This document shows positions 21,545 to 21,718 of a stretch of DNA of 21,718 nucleotides, piece by piece. The number at the start of each line of letters is the position of its first letter. Positions within the stretch are counted from its first letter, which is position 1. The stretch lies in contig JAISEB010000093.1 of NCBI GenBank assembly GCA_031264395.1, forward strand, positions 1 to 21,718. Reading direction: 5' to 3'. The stretch comes from Treponema sp. (GTDB taxonomy: Bacteria; Spirochaetota; Spirochaetia; Treponematales; Breznakiellaceae). Under the pieces are notes generated by a model that saw nothing but the letters and a program-made list of their open reading frames with translations, was not told where the DNA came from and ran no database searches. Made by a program: the position numbers and the translations under genes.

Positions 21545-21718
21545 TCAACATTTCATAACATCGTTGTACAGATCAAGATAGAGTTTGGAAGGTTTGTCCC
21601 AGCCGTAATCGCAAAGCATGGCCCGGCGGACAAGAGCGTTCCATTCTTTCTTGTCCAGCCATGCTTCCCGCGCACGGAAACAGGCGTCCCGAAGATCATC
21701 TGCATTATACGTCTTGAA
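21545..21718 (-). CDS. glgA: Glycogen/starch synthase, C-terminal fragment
   Basis: The frame is open from the right edge to a TGA at 21545-21547, giving 57 residues; the rest lies outside the window. The sequence FKTYNADDLRDACFRAREA, then KKEWNALVRRAM, DYGWDKPSKLYLDLYNDV has the GlgA ending: FxxYxxxxL, a helix, W-x-x-LVxxAMxxDYxW and a final Y-x-x-LY helix. GlgA (GT5) transfers glucose from ADP-glucose to growing glycogen. The call rests on the last helices only but the pattern is distinctive. It lies 77 bases upstream on the same strand of the toxin-antitoxin remnant. Confidence 0.8.
   Translation of the reverse strand, partial: FKTYNADDLRDACFRAREAWLDKKEWNALVRRAMLCDYGWDKPSKLYLDLYNDVMKC

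Noticed and set aside
21367..21558. A 63-codon + strand open frame near the right end
   Set aside because: It is antisense to the vapBC remnant and begins inside the palindromic element; the - strand carries the recognisable VapB and VapC starts.

Overview
The window looks like a spirochaete chromosome, most likely a Treponema of the gut or termite-gut kind. This is inferred from the EF-G2-type GTPase, the lipoprotein and periplasmic protein set, the treponemal style of the class A penicillin-binding protein and the mix of dispersed palindromic repeats. No rRNA, tRNA or CRISPR array is visible. Positions 1-13.7 kb are GC-rich with closely packed housekeeping and envelope genes. From about 13.86 kb onward the DNA is visibly more AT-rich (63% GC in the sampled line 12061-12120, 42% in line 15301-15360) and carries a sugar-type ABC uptake cassette.

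Left part, + strand: the 3' end of a DUF2804-like gene (1-120); a repeat-rich 450-base non-coding stretch with a 43-base pyrimidine-only run; then a tight three-gene operon of a bifunctional class A penicillin-binding protein, a very short ParB-type CTP-binding domain protein, and a hybrid sensor histidine kinase with a large extracytoplasmic sensor. It runs head-on into an EF-G2-type ribosome-recycling GTPase on the - strand, with only 6 bases between the stops.

Middle part: a double nucleoside-diphosphate-kinase-fold protein whose first copy has lost the catalytic histidine (+), an exported FKBP-type prolyl isomerase (-), a divergent MFS transporter (+), and a small exported LPP20-like protein (+).

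Right part, all + strand: a YesN/YesM-type two-component pair (AraC-type response regulator and sensor kinase, overlapping by 4 bases), a family 1 sugar-binding lipoprotein, two MalF/MalG-type permeases that overlap by 8 bases, and a metallo-beta-lactamase-fold hydrolase. No ATPase gene is present, so the transporter probably borrows a shared MsiK/UgpC-type ATPase. The simplest reading is that the kinase/regulator pair senses an extracellular carbohydrate and switches on the transporter next to it.

The far right holds the most interesting structure. On the - strand lies a decayed VapBC toxin-antitoxin locus. Its promoter is intact (TTGGCA, 17 bases, TATACT, leaderless), its antitoxin is cut to 16 codons, and its PIN-domain toxin is split by a palindromic element of about 40 bp flanked by ATT/ATT. 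Removing 43 bp restores the toxin reading frame exactly. A sister copy of the element in the opposite orientation truncates the toxin's 3' end and supplies the stop codon of the neighbouring hydrolase gene. Related copies lie after the MFS gene and between the sugar-binding protein and permease genes. The window closes with the 3' end of a glycogen synthase gene on the - strand.
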